Shown one piece after another: positions 11,431 to 24,900 of a stretch of 64,000 bases of DNA (the first letter of the stretch is position 1; each line of letters begins with the position of its first letter). Source of the DNA: Branchipolynoe longqiensis (lineage: Eukaryota; Annelida; Polychaeta; Phyllodocida; Polynoidae); assembly GCA_030323885.1 (NCBI GenBank), contig CM059186.1, forward strand, positions 25,501,849-25,565,848, written 5' to 3'. The notes beneath the pieces are model-generated. The model searched no databases. It was not told the origin of the DNA and saw only the letters and a list, made by a program, of their open reading frames with translations. A program made the translations under genes and the position numbers.

Positions 11431-11999
11431 GTAAGTGTACTAACATATATATGTAACACCCTGACCATTAGACTACAGAGGCCACATGAGCTGGTTGTCT
11501 CAGTTCAGGTTATTTGTATATACGTCATATATACAAGGTGTATGAATACATCCATGCATGTATATACAACGTCATACATACCAGGTGTATGTATGCCAGG
11601 GGCGTAGCTAGACCTTTAACGATGTGTACTCCTAATTTTGGCAGAGGGTTTAGGGGGCCACTTAAGCTTAAGCTGGCAGATTTTACACATTTTAGACTTG
11701 AGTTTTTGACACTCCGGACTACTACATGCCTCCTCTCTCTCTCTTTATTATTTTTTAATTAAATTTTGTTGTTGACAAAACGATGTGGACGTTTTGGCAT
11801 ACGCGCATACGCCTAGCTACGCCCCTGTATGCATGCATGCATATATATACCTCGTATATATATTTAACGTATATACTAGTGCATATATACAATTTCTAAA
11901 TATCGGGCGGTGGCCGTGCAGTGACTTTAGGGTTGCCGTATGATGGCCACACAGCATATACATTTGATATATGCACTAGTTACTAGTCTAGTATATATA

Positions 12000-12260
12000 T
12001 ATGATACATACAACGCATACATGCACACACACACACACACACACACACACCTTGTATATATGACGTCCTATACACAAATAGCCTGAACTGAGACAACCAG
12101 GTACATGTGGCCTCTGTAGTCTAGTGGTTAGGGTGTTGAACTTGTAATCTGAAGTTGTTTGGTGTTGTGGGTTCAAACCCAATACAGTCCAAAACCTTTT
12201 TACATTCAACAAAAAAACGTTTTCCTTCTATCTGTTTCTGATTGAATTATGCAATGTGAT
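12000..12260 (+). repeat. CA repeat and SINE-C copy
   Basis: A CA dinucleotide run at about 12022-12050 is followed by a well-preserved SINE-C head (12108-12188; A box TAGTCTAGTGGTTAGGGTG, B box GGGTTCAAACCC) and its tail to about 12260. The near-normal boxes suggest a relatively young copy. Confidence 0.7.
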
Positions 12261-12284
12261 TGTACTGACATATAGTTTACATTA

Positions 12285-12762
12285 AAGCAAATATAAAATC
12301 CTGTTTGAACTACTCTAAAGAAAATTTAAAATATCCCAGTTTTACTCTCCCTTCTCTCCACTCACCCAGCCATCTTCACAACAGCAGCTGTCACATGACC
12401 AATTTAGGTCACTCTACACCACCAAGTGGAAAAGTTCAGTACTAAGCATGCACCACCCTGTGGTACAAATTAGAACTATTCCAAGTTTGTTTGCTTTCCC
12501 AACCACCAATACCTTTTCCCTTTAAAGCAAATATAAAATCCTGTTTGAACTACTCTAAAGAAAATTGAAAATACCTCAGTTTTATTCTCCCTTCTCTCCA
12601 CTCACCCAGCCATCTTCACAACAACAGCTGTCACATGTCCAATCTAGGTCACTCTACACCACCAAGTGGAAAGGTTCAGTACTAAACATGCACCACCCTG
12701 TGGCACACATTAGAACTATTCCGAGTTTGTTTGTTTTCCCGACCACCTATACCGATTCACTT
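12285..12762. repeat. 239-bp tandem duplication downstream of COG5
   Basis: Two head-to-tail copies of a 239-base unit, the second beginning at about 12524, both starting AAAGCAAATATAAAATCCTG and containing CTTCTCTCCACTCACCCAGC. They differ by scattered substitutions. The duplication ends about 120 bases from the COG5 stop codon and therefore lies where its 3' UTR should be. Confidence 0.85.
12581..12586 (-). promoter_or_regulatory. Candidate poly(A) signal for COG5
   Basis: AATAAA on the minus strand, about 296 nt beyond the COG5 stop codon. It falls inside the right-hand copy of the 239-bp duplication; the left copy has TTTACT in place of TTTATT at the same position, so only one unit carries the hexamer. 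Confidence 0.3.
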
Positions 12763-12881
12763 TAACATCAGTTATATACAAGTTGTTTGTTGTTGTTTTA
12801 CGTCCTAGCAACATCTGAGGTCATGTCAGAACAGGGTTATATACAATCTATCATGTCGAGGTGTCAAGGGTTGTTGTTGAC

Positions 12882-12996
12882 TCAGCTGTGTATGCTGAGG
12901 GCTTGCGTTAACATGGAGACCATGATGGGATAGACAGGTGCGAACTCAGTCCCTTTCCTCTGCTTTACAGTCTGCACGTATGACTCTAAACTGCCT
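12882..12996 (-). CDS. COG5: COG5 exon 20 (stop codon)
   Basis: Residues 777-814, [18 protein letters not shown] and [19 protein letters not shown], then TGA. Acceptor TTACAG after a T-run. The block EFAPVYPIM is the conserved COG5 C-terminus. Confidence 0.96.
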
Positions 12997-15900
12997 CTGT
13001 AATAAAAAAACACAATTACAGATGTACTTTGTGCCTCCTGTGTCATATTACACAACTAATAATAAAAGCCATGGAAAACGCAAGAGTCTAATGGTGCCTG
13101 GTAGACCAATCCTGGCCTAGTGGGTTCGAGCTGAAATAGCCCATTCTAAGTGTGATCTTTCATTCAGATTGAATACTCATGTAAGGAATACATGATAAAA
13201 TCACGTGACCTGATCTTCGAGCAGTGCTTTTAATGCCTGCGCTAGGGAGGGAACCACCTAATGAATGTCAAATGAAATTATCTCTACTGTTCCCAATCAT
13301 TTGTGGAACTGTTGACAGTCAGTTGACAATCAATAAACATAGGTGCCTGAATGGTGGAACTTACTTAATGAAGGAGAGTCTGTCCTTTTCTGCCGGGTGA
13401 TCGTCCAGCCACTGGCTGTAGCGACTGATGGACCACTGTGCTGTCTGCAACATGAACAGGGAATCACTGTCATCTGTTTTAGCTTACAGGGCTGAAAGTG
13501 GTCTATAACAAAAAACGCGGAAATCAAGCAAAAATGATTCCATTTTCTGCGAATTTCTGCGAATACGCAGGTTTCCCCCCATAGGATTAGCAATGTCAGG
13601 GAATCACGGACAAATACCGGAAGTCAGGTTTCAACTATCCTTGTTGTGCGTATATTATCGCCATATCTAATTTGTCCTTGTTTGGGTTTTATGTTCTGGC
13701 AACATCTAAGGTCATATAAGAATGTGATTTGAACTACCCAATTGTTATCATATACAACCCGATTCCTTGGCCTGTTGCTTAACATTAATCAGTAAATATA
13801 AAAAATCGCGGAAATCCGCGAAATCGCGGAGATCTTTCATCCCTGAGCTTAAACATGTTGGCTGCAGGCTAACATGGGTAATTTGCACACGAGGTTGCTG
13901 TTCTAATTTTAGCTTTCCTGCAAATCCCACTACGGTCAGACCGTCACTTCTCCGCTGGCTCCTCCTGACTACACTTCGTTCACTACCCTGAACCTGTCTC
14001 ACGCACCTCAAACCATGTGCGCGCACCTGTCTAACCACTCACCAACACAGCAATCCGTGCCATGTCGCCTATCCAGAAGTGCCGTGGTAGCCTCCTCTCT
14101 CTCAGATGCAGGCCAGACTGCAGCCCTACAGAGCAGCCAGGTCATTGTGCGATCCATTCCTGCAGCCGAATTCTCCAATATCAAGTGTCTCTACACCGTT
14201 ACGCCCGGAGCAGCCAGTGCAGTCTACCTCTTCCTCCTCTGAACAGGAGTCGGATCAAGGCGTGATTAGACGGCTTAGCAGAGAGAATAAGTGCTACTCG
14301 GACATCACAGCTCATCTCAGTGCATTGGAGAAAGTGGCGGCTATCCCCTTCAGGAGGCTTCCCCGTCCTGTGTCTCCCCCGGCTGTCTCTCCTCCCCGCC
14401 CTATCTCCCACTGGCCGGTCACAGCTCCTCTATTATGGGCTGACTTCCAGTCTTACTTTGATATTTATAATGCCGTTAGGGAGACAGCTCTTCCTAACTA
14501 CCTCTCAGCAAGAATTCCAGTCCCTTCTGGACTAAAAATCCCAACCTGGAGGGCACTTCTACTAAGTTATCCTGATACACTTCTCGTTGACCATTTAGAA
14601 TTTGGCTGGCCTTTAGATTACACTTCCACCAATATTCCAGTCCCAACCCTCATTAACCACACAGCAGGGCCAGACACAAATATTCACATAAACTGTTTCA
14701 TTGCTAAAGAGGTTAAGTTAGGTGATCTCTTAGGCCCTTTCATGAGACCCCCACTCCATCCTTGGTGCCAACTCAGCCCAATGATGACGCGGCCCAAGAA
14801 AGATTCAACATCCAAATGTGTAATAATAGACTTAAGCTTCCTTCTGGGGTGCAGTGTTAACGCAGGTATTATTACAGGTTTCTACCAAGGAGCCTCCTTT
14901 AACTTCTCGCTCCCAACCGTCTCAACCTTAACAGATAGGCTCTCATTAACTGGCTCATCAGCCTGGCTCTGGAGTGCAGATTTAGCCAGGGCCTATAGGC
15001 AGCTCCAGGTCTGCCCCCTCTCTGCTCCCCTTCTAGGAATTTCTTTAAACAATCAGGTGTTCATGGTTCGGGAAAGCTGCAACATGTATAAAACCATCAA
15101 TAAGATTCACTAACCGCGTATTAGAAGCACTATGAAACACCCCATTTATAGGCCAACACAGCTTCCCCCATGATCTACTTGACGACCTCGAGTGGTTCGA
15201 GAAATTTGCTGCTAACTATAATGCCTCCAGCTCCTCCCCTCTTCCCCCCATCAGCAGTACCTGATTGAATGTGACTCTACACTGACCGCTGGAGGAGCTA
15301 TCTCACCTTCTAACTTCTACGCGGCTAAATACCCCCCCCTTCGTCCTGGACAAGAATCTGTCAATAACCCAGTTGGAAGCACTAAACCTTGTTCATGCAG
15401 TTGCCATCCTGTTACCTGCTAACCGCATCATTTTTCCATTACCCTAACACAGATAATAAGCCATCACAAAGCGTCCTCTGCTCGGGCAAAGGAATAGACA
15501 GAATCCTCTGTGCTTGTGCCCGCCAGTTATGGCTCCTCTCAGCATCACACAATGTTGAGCTCCAAATAGAACATAAAGCTGGTACCTCGTTGATCCTAGC
15601 AGACGCCCTAAACAGATTGTTCGGTAATATTACAATGAAAACTAAAGCCTCACTGCTCTGCTCAGAATGTAACTTAACTGAAGTATTCCCTAAACTAGTA
15701 TTAGACATTCTAGATTTCAAATTTTAATCTGTAACTCTCTTTCCCTGGAAGATAGTTGTATTATTGCCTCTATCTTCCAGGCTACACAGTGAGTCATCAC
15801 GACCAGCTCATCAACCTCTACAAATCTGGCCTGGCGATCCGTACGGGGCAAAATAAGGCAGCGCACATTAACAAGTACTTTTCTTTCTGCTCTGATCACA

Positions 15901-18900
15901 ATATTAACCCGCTGTCACCCCCTGTCTATGATCTACTTTCTTTTCTTCTGTACCTCTCTCACTTACTTAGGTCCCCGGGAGCCATCTTTATAACTAATTT
16001 AGCTTGGTGAAGATGTGGGTCTCGGGCAGTCCTGGTGACCACCCTCAGTTTCTCGCCCATGAATTGTCTGTCATGAAACGTGCACTCCTTAAGTCTAATC
16101 ATGTGGTAGAGTTTCCCTCGCTACAGTCAGTTATTCTGTATCTAGCCTCCCTTAACCCACTTCCACATGTAATTATTGTTGCCCTGTTGCTAGCCTAACT
16201 CACCCTTATGCGTCCGAGTAATTTAGTCTGCCCATCTAAGCCCAGCATAGGCCTTCATGTCCTGAAATTCCGGGAACTCTCCCTCCACCTCTCCAAGCTC
16301 CTGGTCACCCTCAATTCCCGCCCCTCTGACTCCTTGCCTCTCATCTATCGTCTTCCTGACTCCTTGCCTCTCATCTATCGTCTTCCCACACTCACACTGC
16401 TGCCCTGTTCGTGCCTGGAAGGCCTATGCTCGGACAGTGACCCTCTCCCGACTCCCCGGCGCTGGTCTTGCCGTCTGGGGAGCCCCTCACCAACAGGATG
16501 CTTCTTTCATGCCTTCAGGGCGGCCACGTCCGCTGCCCTCAAAGGGGAGAAACACTTCACTCTCCATAGTCTCTGCCGGGGAGCCTCTCAGCCTGTGAAC
16601 TCTCAAAGCTGCCACTCCCGGGCATCATGCGCGCAGGCACCTGGAAGTCTGCCAGTGTTAACGCCTACCTCGCCTACCCCGAAGTATGTGCAGTTCCTCA
16701 GCACTTAAATCTCTTTTGGTTTGAGTGCTGTTCTGGTCTGTCTCCTGACCATGGCTGAACTCATCGTCTCTACATGAACTTCATCACGTGCCCACTGAAT
16801 TGCTCTGAACTGCTCAGGACATTCGGGTCTCTGCACCTCGTCCTCACCACGCTGCTATGCTAATACGTCGGCCAAGATTACTTTATTAATTATAAATAAA
16901 TACAATTTAAACTATACTTCTTGTGTCTCAAATCTTTTGAGTGTGTGAATTAGACAGTACAGATCCACAATCCCTTATCTGAAATTCTGAAAACTGAAAA
17001 TCTCCGAAAACCTATGTCTTTTTCCTGTACAGAATATAAAAACTGTAAAACTATTTAGTCTTTATTTATCCCACTTAGTGCATATATTCATAAATTATTC
17101 CAGAGAAATATTAATGTGTTTGATTATGGTTTGTTTGAAACTGTATATGATGAAGTTTGACCAAATGTCTTTGTTGGAAATAAAATGTACAAGAGTATAA
17201 ATTTATGGTCTATAATTTCACCTATATTTCATTTATCAACATATTACACTGTAAATAAACCGTCATTATTATGTATACTACTTAGTGTGAGTATTCATAT
17301 GTTTTTTTTATTAATATGTATTCTAAAATCTGAAAAATTCTCAATTCCGAGACACAACTGGCCCCAAAGATTTTGGATAAGGGATTGTGATCCTGTATTA
17401 GTAATACAATACCACTGTAGTAGTCTGCCATGACCTGTTAGGTAAGGAACTACATAAACAGGCAGGCATATGGTAATTACATCAATGATCTTAGATAGCT
17501 TAATGATTAGGATGTTATCCCCAGATTGGCAAGAAGTGTGGGTTTGAAAACCTGCTCCAGGTGCAATATTTCCTATTTGCATCACCTCAACGACACTGTT
17601 TGCCATGACCAACTATGCTCTCTATGGTTACTGAACCTATCTTGTGCATGTATACACACACACGCGCACGCACACACACACGCACGCACACACACACACA
17701 TCCTGCTTTTGTTTCTCACCTTCCCAAATCCTAACTCACTCACGGTTACCCCTGACATCAGGCCACATATCCTTCAACCTCTTCTTTTCCACATCCACCC
17801 AACCTCCTTTAAAAAAAATGTTTGCTGAGAAGTGATTGCACGATTGCAAGTAGCGCCATCAGCTGGACATTAGCTATTGCTAGTACCTAAAACCCAAACA
17901 TGATCTAGGTGGGCGCATTGTAAAATTCTCCGATTCTAAGGCAAAGTACAAGGAAGGGTTATGGGAACCAATGGAATGCAACAGGTAGAGGGTTAGGGGA
18001 ACCACAGGGACACAGTGGGCAGAGCGTCAACAGAGACATATTAGGATATCCCCAGCAAGCACACAGGCCATAGTACACAGGTGGGTAGGGGGCTGGGGGC
18101 TGTCTCTGCCACCACTGTCAATCAACCATGTGTGGAACTCTGCAACCAATAGGAGGACAGCCAACCAGGGTAGACTCTACGGTACTCTCCAAGCAGATAT
18201 TGTTGTAACAGTATATATTGCCATACTAGTGGTTATTAAAGGATTCTCTACAAGGATGCTGTGTTGTGAGGTAGGCGTGTTGTGTCCTGCTGGACTCTCA
18301 CTATCGTTCATAAGGGGCTGGGGGGGGGGGGGGTGGTCATAACCATACACATTTTACATTAATGAGAATAACCATAACTATCTTGTAACTGGGACCAAGC
18401 AAACTTATCTGCGGAATTCTGATGGGGTTTACTAAAAACACATGAAAAGCGGTAAAGTAATACAGTAAAACCTCTCTAACCGACCACTTCCACAGATCGA
18501 CCACTCCCCTATATCAATTGCTTTATTTGGGTCCCAAACAACCGCCCATACAATACCATTGTAACGTAATGAAAAACTCGCTAAACCGATCACATCCCTT
18601 AATGGACCATTTAAAGTCAGTCCCATGGTCGGTCGATTTAGAGAAGTTTTACTGTATTACCAAACTTGATAGCATGTAGCCTACCTGGTGCGGCGCCTTC
18701 AGCTCGAGCGGCGCCCTGCTGAACAGGAAGTGCAGCGCGGTGCTGTAGGGGATGATCTCCCCGAGCGCAGGGCTCGCGGCCACGTGCTCACTCGTCTGGA
18801 ACAGCATCGGCCTGCGGGAAAACATTTCATTGATTAATGGTGTCAGCAGCCGAAGGGCCGACATGTTTGTGGTTCTCAAGATGGAGTTGGAAGAGACTTT

Positions 18901-21900
18901 ACTTTAACCTACAGAAACTGTAGTATCTGAAAACTTCTACGACTCCATGTACAATTTAACTTCTTTATATCAGCACATGAAACGAATGTACACAACATTC
19001 CTTCACGCTAAGCTTGAAACATTCCATTGCCTTTAGTTTGAAACATTCCATTCCCTTTTGTTTGAAACATTCCATCGCCTTTACTTTGAAATATTCCATT
19101 CCCTGTTGTTTGAAACATTCCTTCACCTTTACTTTGAAGCATTTCTTCACCTTTTGTTTGAAACATTCCTTCACTTTTACTTTGAAGCATTTCTTCACCT
19201 TTTGTTTGAAACATTCCTTCACTTTTACTTTGAAGCATTTCTTCACCTTTTGTTTGAAACATACCATCACCTTTAATTTGAAACACTCCTTACCCCTTTA
19301 GTTTGAAATATTCCCTCCCTCGTTAAGTTGAAATATTTCTTTTCCCATTAGTTTGAAACATTCATTTTCCCATTAGTTTGAAACATTCATTTTCCCGTTA
19401 GTTTGAAACATTCCTTTTCCCGTTAGTTTGAAACATTCCTTCCCTGAGATTGAAACATTCCTCCCCCCTTGGTTTGTCAAAAGCCTATCACTTAAACTAT
19501 TCAAACCGTTATCAAAGTTGTCTATGGACTAATAATAGTAAGAATGGTACATGTATAAAAGTAGAGCAAATAGGAAGGTTTTAGGAATAGGAGTCATAGC
19601 TTTTGTACCATGTTTGTATGATACAGTTGGTATTTTCTACATTTATATCTACATATGTCTAGACTGAAATCTATATACATGTAGAATTAGATCTAGATGA
19701 TGTCTAGGTAATGAACTCGCTTTCTATCTTCTAAGTACACAATCACCAGTGAACCCTGCGTGTTTGCTATCCTTTGAAAACATCTAGATGTTGCGGCAGA
19801 TTGTCTGACTCTCCTACCTGAAGGCGCGCAGTAGTCGGTATGACTTTCCTAGGTCGCCGACGCGGCGACACAGCGGCACGATGCACAGCTCCATCTGGGC
19901 ACAGTCATCGGCTAGTCGCATCTTGCCACCCTCACCCAGCGGTCGCACCAGGCTGGCGTGCCGCACAAACAGCTCGATGCAGTGGCAGGCCAGCGGGTGG
20001 ATGCTGAGGGCGAGTGGAGGCGGGGTTGAGAGGGTGAGTGGGTGAGTGAGTTTGTATGCTGGTTTTTACATTCTAGCAAACCGGATGTGGTAGCCAAATC
20101 AGTAGAGCACATTTTTCCCATGTGGAAGGTGAGATCAATTCCCAGCCGAGTCAAACCAATTGGTGGGGGGGGTGGTGGTTGTGGGGTTGTGTGGTGGTGT
20201 TGTTGTTTTTGGGGGTGGTGGTTGTGGGTTTTTTTGGGGTTGTTTTTTTTTTTTTTTTTTTTTTTTTTTGTGGTTGTTTTTTGTGGTTGGTGTTTTGACA
20301 TACAAAATTGATACTTGTCGATACCGAGCCTGGCGCTTGGTATTACTTGGACAGGGCAAGGACTGGTTAGCTCAGTATCTGGATAATGTGACTGAGTGGG
20401 AAAGCGGGTCATGGTGTCGGTGGCCTGATCTCTCACTGGGGCAGCACTATAAAGTTGCCATGAGTGTGCACCGTCACAAGTCGGTACCTGTAGTGATATG
20501 ACCTTAGATGTTTTCAGAACGTAAAAATCAAACAAACAAACAAACAAACAAACATTCTAGCAACATCTAATGTCATACCAGGACAGGCATCGACTTGTGA
20601 CAGTGGGCACTCATCAGGGCCGTCAGAAGGTACTGGCACCTTGGGAAGTCGCCTGGGGCGCCACGTACAAAGGGGTGCCAAATATAATGTCATTGTTTTT
20701 AACTTGTTCTTATTAAATTCTTCATTCACTTTCTTTCCTTTTGTACCATGAATAGAGTAAACTAATTTGTAATAATAAACTATCGCATTGAGTTTATTAT
20801 TAAACATTATACTTGGAAGGGCGCTAAAGTTCGGGCTTTCCCGGAGTGCCATTCCTGACACTCATGGCGACCGTATAGCGCTGTTCCAGCGTATTCTACT
20901 TTTCAGTTATTTATGACAAATGAGCCCAAAATAGGATTGTTATTCTCTTTTTAAAAAAAGATTACATTCCACTTTTTACGCAAGGATAAAATGTACACCA
21001 GCATGTTTGAGTATTTAACAAGACTTCTAGAATAGGTCGTCAGTAAGCTGGTGAATAAGGCCAAATACAAAAACGTTGGTGATCATCCTTTTGGTCACAC
21101 AAATCAGGGTCGGGTGGGCCGATTAAAAAAAATATTTTCTTCTTCTCAGTATTTCTTTTTTTTAATATATAAATATTGGACCACTGTCAACTGATAAAAG
21201 GATTACATGCTATTCATGTACACATCACAATGTTTTCATTCAAACAATGAACACTGTATTCTCATTTTTAAATTGATTATATCATACAGTTCTAGAAGTT
21301 TCAATTGTGTTTACAAAAGTTGAATTGCTGCTAGCCCGATGCATTTTTAACAGTATAATTTTTAAAAAAAGAAGAAAGTTAACCAGGGGTGGGCGATTTT
21401 TCAAGCACGGGCGTGGACGATCACCAATCTTTCTTTAGGGGGGTGGGGGGGGGGGGCTAATAGTGAGCGGTGGTGATTTTACATGGTGTCCGCAGCAAAG
21501 GCAATAGGATAATCTAAAATCTTTAAAAACTAAACTTTTTAAGAGAAAAAAAGGCAGCGGCGCTATGGGTAATGATCCTCCTAGTTTACCTGTCCATGAT
21601 GAAGTCTTGGCACACGAAGGAGGCTAGGTAGGAGCCCTGTGCGCGCATGACAAACTGCTGCAGTTCGCGCATGTATAGCGAACACTGAATCTCGCCGTCA
21701 GGCACTTGAGTCCTGGGAGGAGGAAGAGCAATCCATAACACAGCACTAAGGTCATAGAGCCTCTTCATATTCTGTCAATTAATTAGTTTGGTGGAGGGAT
21801 TTAATTAAATTTATTCATTTTTCATTTAATTTAATACATATGTGCTTTATAATTCATAATGGGAGTATGAACAAGAACAATGCCATCTCCCCTTTTCTCC

Positions 21901-24900
21901 GTTGCCTTATACCCTTTGAGGTTCAATATGCAATATATTGTCTGAAGACGCTAAAAAGTACATAAATGAAACAAAGTATTTCATCAGTTGATAATAATTA
22001 CAAAGTAGCGAAATAAATGCTAAAATTTCAGGTCATAGCGCGTAGTGATGTCCAGGTTTTTACGTTGTTATTTTTGTCGCTTTTTAAAAATGTTAACACA
22101 CTGGTGCTATTCAGCATTCTGGGGTTTGTGCTGGGTGGGGTTTGGGGTGGAAATTCACAAATTTCTTTTCTTTTTAAAAGAGGAAAACAAAAGGGAAACC
22201 ATACAAAAGGCCTTACATTGAGAAGTCCTCCCCGTGCATTGTGAGGATGATGGCCTCCAGGGCGTCACTGATGGAGCTGAGAAGTGGAGCCACTGCATTC
22301 CCCATCAGGACCACAAGGTCCTGGAAGAGATCAAAACCAGACGGTGTGGCTAAATGAGTTGAGCGCCCGCCTCGTGTTTAGGTAAGTCATGGGATTAGAA
22401 CACCTATGTGTTCGAACCCTAGTCTAGTCAAATCAATGACTTAAAAATTTATACTTGTCACTATCTAGCCCGGTGTTCGGCATTACTAGGACAGGGCAAG
22501 GAGCAGTGGAATGAGGAAGGCCAATTGTCGGTGATTGAAATTTCTCCTGCTTAATCAACTATTGTACCGACAAAAAACATAAAAACAAATTAATACGAGT
22601 TATTTCGATGGCCAATGACAAACATTTTAGACTGACTTTCGTTGATGTTTTAAACAAATATAAAACTTCTCGAATGAATTCAGCTCCATTACAGTCATTT
22701 CATGCTGACTTTTCCTACTTTGAAATGACAATTTTTGAATATCCAGTGCCCTTTACAACATTCATATAACCCTTTGGGACTTTCTAGGTGTGGCACCCCC
22801 TTTCCCATGTAACTGCCGGAGCCACCCTATGCGACAACTGCACAAATCCATGGCTGACTTTGAAGCAAACTTTAATACCTTTTTTATTTTGTTTAAGTGA
22901 AAAGAAATAAAATTACAAATACTGTACTGTCTAAATTTTAGGTGTGGCCGATTCTTCGATACATTAATTAAAAACAAATATTTGGCTGGTTCAAAAGCGT
23001 GTGCAGATGAAAGATGATCCTTCGATCCTATTAATTAATTCTTTTTAAAAATAATAAATATTTTGCCGATTTAAGAATGCGAATGAAAGATGATTCATCG
23101 AGCCTCTTAATTAATCTAAAAAGAAAGTTTTTCTTCTAATAAATATTATACTGATTTTAAAAGAGTATGCGGATAAAAAGAATGCTGTTTATTCGACGCG
23201 CTAAAATTTACCAACGCTATTTAATTATTTTTGTTATTGCTGATTTTAAAAGAAAAGGTTTCCCTTGTCTTACCTGAAGCGCCATCTGGATGGCTTCTGT
23301 GGCGGCGGGCGGGAAGCCACTGAGAGAGCCGAGTACCTGAAGTGGACACCGGAAGTAAGTTAGGGACAGACCACCCAGCACACCTAGGTCTACCCACAAC
23401 ACTTCATACACTTTTGTACCATGATCATAATTCCCCAACTTACCAATACCACAAGCCACCATTTTCTAACACTTTTCCAGGATTATCCGCCACCACTGTC
23501 CAGTATTTATAAAACTTATTTTAGTTATGTAAATATCTGTTGTCATTAATCCGAAAAAAAGTTACAATAAAGAGGTGAGTGAGTCTTAAGGAGAGATTCA
23601 GGATTTTCAAGACATGATGCTCTAAAAAAAATATATTACCTCTTCTGGCACCACACATTCCATGTACTTTTCCACTACTGGGCCCGTATGCACCAATCGG
23701 TGTTAGGGCCTTAACCGCGGTTTGGGTAGCTCCACACGGCTAACGGTGGAAAATGTGTATGCACCAACCGGTGCCAGCGCTAACCGCCGACCGTAACCTA
23801 GGCTAAGCTAAACCACTTTTTGATGTGGGGTAAGGGTTTACCCGGTCCGGTTAGTGTGGCGGCCGCCGATATATTACAGCCAAATCTATTCAATGCGATC
23901 ATATTTAACAAATTTACATATGCAATAAGTGAAATTTAATCAAATTAACCCTAAAAACGAACCGTTATTAACGCTCCCACCGCATTGGCGGCGTTATGCA
24001 TGTTGTCGAATCGACGAATGTAAAGTAAACAAATCGTCGTCGACGTCAATATCCATACTGTCGAACATCAACTAAAAATGGCCGCCCTCGCCGTCGCTGC
24101 ATCGGCAGCAATATATTACACCCAAATCTATTCAATGCTGTCATATTTAACAGAATTACATACGCAATAAGTGAAATCTTATCAATTTAACCCTAAATTC
24201 GAACCAATATTAACGCCGCCGCCGCATTGGCGGCGTTATTCATATCATCGACTGGAGGGAATTCCCAAATCTAACAATAAACTCACGGTCAGCTACCCGC
24301 CCCGGCTAAAACATTGGCGCATACCAGTTTACCTTTTTCGCGGAACCCCCGGTACCCGGTGCTAGCTGACCGGAGCATAGTGCCTAGCTCCGGTTAAGCC
24401 TAGCACAACTTGGTGCATACGGGCCCTGATTTGGTATCAGGATGTCTATAGCACCTCGTATTTTAGGTTGGTCACTTAATGTGAGTACTGACAACACTCA
24501 ACATTCAGGGTCCGTACACATGTGAAGATATGGAATTCAAGGCTATTCAAGGCTGTTTTTGACAGGAATTCAAGACTATTTTCATTTGGATTTCAGGGGG
24601 GAAAACCCAATGCTGAATGGGGATTTCAAACTAATTTAGATCGGTGGGGACAGTTTAATGGAATTCAAGTCTTTCAAGACTAATTACCCTAAATAGATTA
24701 ATTTCAAGGCTTTTCAAGGCCTTTAAATGGGGAAAATGAAGTTCAAGACTTTTCAGGCCCCGTACGGACCCCTGAACCTTGCTCAACTTTGGTGATCAGA
24801 TAAGAACTGGTGTTCCCAGTGTAATAATGGTTGTATGATTAAAAGAAGAGATGTTCAGCCAGTAATGTGATATAATGTCCGGTACACTTGCACCACGACT

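Larger units (their letters stand above)
13853..16955 (+). mobile_element. Decayed tyrosine-recombinase (DIRS/Ngaro-type) retrotransposon
   Basis: GC-rich block inside the COG5 intron between exons 19 and 18, opposite to COG5 transcription. It contains, in order, a partial reverse transcriptase, an RNase H remnant and a tyrosine recombinase remnant, the arrangement of YR-encoding retrotransposons rather than of LTR or LINE elements. It lies between MITE family H copy 1 on the left and a pogo-like MITE on the right, so its exact termini (inverted or split direct repeats) cannot be recognised. Frameshifts, stops and deletion of the catalytic core show that it is inactive. Confidence 0.75.

Noticed and set aside
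18965..19301. Overlapping ~100-codon repeats of ECFKVKVK or [10 protein letters not shown] type
   Set aside because: Products of the 23-bp minisatellite, visible on both strands.
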